A stretch of 5,124 bases of DNA from Microcaldota archaeon (GTDB taxonomy: Archaea > Micrarchaeota > Micrarchaeia > Micrarchaeales > CABMGC01): NCBI GenBank assembly GCA_021850955.1, contig JAJZKH010000061.1:1-5124 (forward strand). Reading direction: 5' to 3'. Position 1 is the first letter of the stretch, and the number at the start of each line of letters is the position of its first letter. The notes under the pieces were generated by a model. It was not told the DNA's origin and did no database searches. It saw only the letters and a list, made by a program, of their open reading frames with translations. Made by a program: the position numbers and the translations under genes. Shown here piece by piece: positions 5,056 through 5,124 of the stretch.

Positions 5056-5124
5056 TTATTTTGTTACCATTCCGTCTAAGTTCTGAGCTGCTGATGAAGC
5101 TAGGCCTAATAATTTAGGTATTAC
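5056..5124 (-). CDS. rpl10: C-terminal end of ribosomal protein L10/P0 (partial)
   Basis: Only the last 22 codons lie in the window: VIPKLLGLASSAAQNLDGMV followed by TK and a TAA stop at 5056-5058. The identification rests on its position directly upstream of the P1 gene and on the alanine-rich helix (LASSAAQNLD), which resembles the P1-binding helical region of archaeal L10; the sequence alone would not be enough. L10/P0 anchors P1 dimers to 23S rRNA. The frame ends without the charged segment and GLxxLFG tail that most archaeal L10 proteins share with P1, and no other frame in the 27-nt gap could encode one. Confidence 0.7.
   Translation of the reverse strand, partial: VIPKLLGLASSAAQNLDGMVTK

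Noticed and set aside
1..5124. A new defence, mobile or toxin-antitoxin system
   Set aside because: All genes belong to recognised housekeeping families; no transposase, integrase, direct-repeat array, or toxin-antitoxin-like pair was seen on either strand.

Overview
The window reads as ordinary chromosomal DNA from a low-G+C archaeon (roughly one third G+C by eye). The archaeal evidence is a sliding clamp of PCNA type, an archaeal/eukaryotic-type tRNA dimethyltransferase Trm1, an archaeal D-aminoacyl-tRNA deacylase of the DTD2/GEK1 family, a DUF357 protein, and a ribosomal stalk P1 protein next to the end of an L10/P0 gene. TATA-like boxes and GGTGA-type ribosome binding sites fit the same picture. 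The tight packing, short family members and A/T-rich codons would suit a small-genome lineage such as the DPANN/ARMAN archaea, but that placement is inference and was not tested.

Layout from left to right. (1) Positions 1-459, minus strand: the N-terminal 153 residues of a D-aminoacyl-tRNA deacylase running off the left edge. (2) Positions 460-584: a divergent A/T-rich promoter region. (3) Positions 585-2660, plus strand: a probable operon of PCNA, a small DUF357 protein and Trm1, with a 14-nt gap and then a 14-nt overlap. The DUF357 frame has no ATG, GTG or TTG start; an ACG sits where the start should be. (4) Positions 2735-3927, plus strand: a TATA-like box followed by a family 2 glycosyltransferase and a Nudix ADP-ribose pyrophosphatase that begins 5 nt after the glycosyltransferase stop. 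(5) Positions 3963-4600, minus strand: a two-gene unit of a ferredoxin with a long insertion and a PpiC-type parvulin with a TTG start, behind its own TATA box at 4638-4645. (6) Positions 4726-5124, minus strand: ribosomal protein P1/L12 preceded by the last 22 codons of L10/P0, the standard archaeal stalk operon order.

Functionally these are housekeeping genes: replication processivity, tRNA modification and proofreading, translation-factor recruitment, sugar transfer, nucleotide-sugar clean-up, electron transfer and protein folding. Most starts share a short geometry, TGA (often GTGA or GGTGA), four bases, then the start codon, and I used this to choose between starts. I found no mobile element, CRISPR array, rRNA, tRNA or defence system, and no good evidence for a new multi-gene system. 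The items most worth a second look are the ACG start, the ferredoxin insertion, the imperfect hairpin next to the ferredoxin promoter, and an L10 that ends without the usual acidic tail.
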